Assembly: GCA_016742295.1 (NCBI GenBank)
Contig: JACVCA010000013.1
Span: 1-15,219, forward strand
DNA length: 15,219 nt
From: Alphaproteobacteria bacterium
GTDB taxonomy: Bacteria; Pseudomonadota; Alphaproteobacteria; JAGOMX01
Direction: 5' to 3'
In this document: one piece after another, positions 14,696-15,219 of the stretch
How positions within the stretch are numbered: the stretch's first letter is position 1
How the letters are laid out: every line of letters begins with the position of its first letter
Program-made: the position numbers and the translations under genes
The notes under the pieces: generated by a model
Databases searched by the model: none
Told to the model about the DNA's origin: nothing
What the model saw: the letters and a program-made list of their open reading frames with translations, nothing else

Positions 14696-14780
14696 GAGCG
14701 ATTACTCTTTGTCTTTAAAATTTAAAGCATGTAAATTAATTAACGCATTTATAATGTCTAACATTTAACTGTATTTTCTA

Positions 14781-14816
14781 ATACTAATAAAATACCTAAA
14801 TCTACTTTATTAGTAT
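14781..14816. terminator. AT-rich hairpin between the PLD nuclease and the small secreted gene
   Basis: ATACTAATAAAATA and TACTTTATTAGTAT pair over 14 positions with one mismatch around an 8-base loop. It lies about 100 bases beyond the stop of the minus-strand PLD gene and upstream of the small secreted gene. It could terminate PLD transcription, though all-AT stems are weak. Confidence 0.4.
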
Positions 14817-14915
14817 ATTATAAACTTATATCTACAATAAAAATTATACTACTCTTTTTAATAACCAATGGAGCTCCTTGCTTAAAGAAGCTAAATAAAA
14901 TCGAGCTTTAATTGC

Positions 14916-15219
14916 TTAAAAAGAAGAGTATACTTTCGAAGCAGCACGTCGTGAAATCCAATTTTCGAAATACTGATGATTCAATTCCTGATTTTCAATC
15001 ATCACGAAATTTTCTGCATTACGCTTTTCAGCAGCCTCCGTAAAATTAAACGAGCCGGTAATTACGGTCGTTTCATCAATCAGAATAACTTTATTGTGAG
15101 CGATTGCTACTTTATGGTCGACATAAAGCGGAACTTGTGCTTCTGCCAGAAATTTGACTTGGCTATACTTTTGTTTTAACTGGCTCTTATCAATAATTAC
15201 TTGTACGTCGAGCCCACGC
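14916..15219 (-). CDS. Phospholipase D-family nuclease, C-terminal part (5' end outside window)
   Basis: Reading the minus strand from the window edge gives 100 residues ending SKVYSSF and a TAA at 14916-14918. The HKD catalytic motif is intact: HNKVILIDETTVITGSFNFT, followed by EAAEKRNAEN. In the PLD superfamily the His and Lys act in phosphodiester cleavage. Single-HKD proteins of this size and sequence style are Nuc-like endonucleases that dimerise and often carry a signal peptide. Such proteins occur in Rickettsia and relatives, where a PLD has been linked to host membrane escape. Here only the C-terminal half is visible, so substrate and export cannot be judged. Confidence 0.85.
   Translation of the reverse strand, partial: RGLDVQVIIDKSQLKQKYSQVKFLAEAQVPLYVDHKVAIAHNKVILIDETTVITGSFNFTEAAEKRNAENFVMIENQELNHQYFENWISRRAASKVYSSF

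Noticed and set aside
14976..15179. Plus-strand 67-codon ORF
   Set aside because: Antisense to the PLD nuclease, where the HKD motif shows the real coding strand.

Overview
The window is AT-rich, gene-poor and full of transposon debris. Several proteins carry N-terminal signal peptides and internal repeats, there is a pore-forming-toxin candidate, and paralogous ATPases and broken IS copies recur. That combination fits a host-associated or intracellular bacterium with a low-GC genome, such as an amoeba or protist endosymbiont of the Holosporales/Rickettsiales type. Legionellales-like lineages are an alternative. This taxonomic guess is inference from gene style; no ribosomal or housekeeping marker is present.

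Layout. (1) 1-921: the 3' end of a repeat-built, lectin-like protein with two different repeat types. (2) 1218-2022: a 3' fragment of an IS3-family transposase with its right inverted repeat, abutting a short ORF that may be the surviving tail of a gene the IS cut; a long imperfect hairpin follows. (3) 2023-2687: no convincing gene. (4) 2688-3698: a secreted protein of three alpha-helical repeats. (5) 3724-3816: a 93-bp MITE-like or terminator-like inverted repeat. (6) 3907-5367 (-) and 11095-12549 (+): two paralogous ATPases (ATPase_2 plus DUF234 architecture) in opposite orientation, bracketing about 5.7 kb of accessory DNA. (7) Between them: an NTF2/SnoaL-like protein, an IS5-type remnant, a HigA-like antitoxin with a 3' frameshift and a clear operator palindrome, two secreted proteins of unknown role (one Cys-rich), an IS6-family transposase pseudogene, and a secreted beta-trefoil plus aerolysin-like pore-forming toxin candidate. 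(8) 12633-14075: an apparently complete ISNCY (IS1202-type) element. (9) 14273-14695 (-): a small secreted protein. (10) 14916-15219 (-): the C-terminal part of a phospholipase D-family nuclease with an intact HKD motif.

The strongest biological theme is an accessory island of exported proteins: two lectin-like repeat proteins, a lectin-pore fusion and three or four secreted hypotheticals, embedded in IS remnants. The genes do not form operons. Most stand alone with their own ribosome binding sites, as expected for individually acquired effector or toxin genes. The best candidate for an undescribed system is the lectin-aerolysin fusion at 9523-10893, whose three sugar-binding-type repeats are almost identical to each other.
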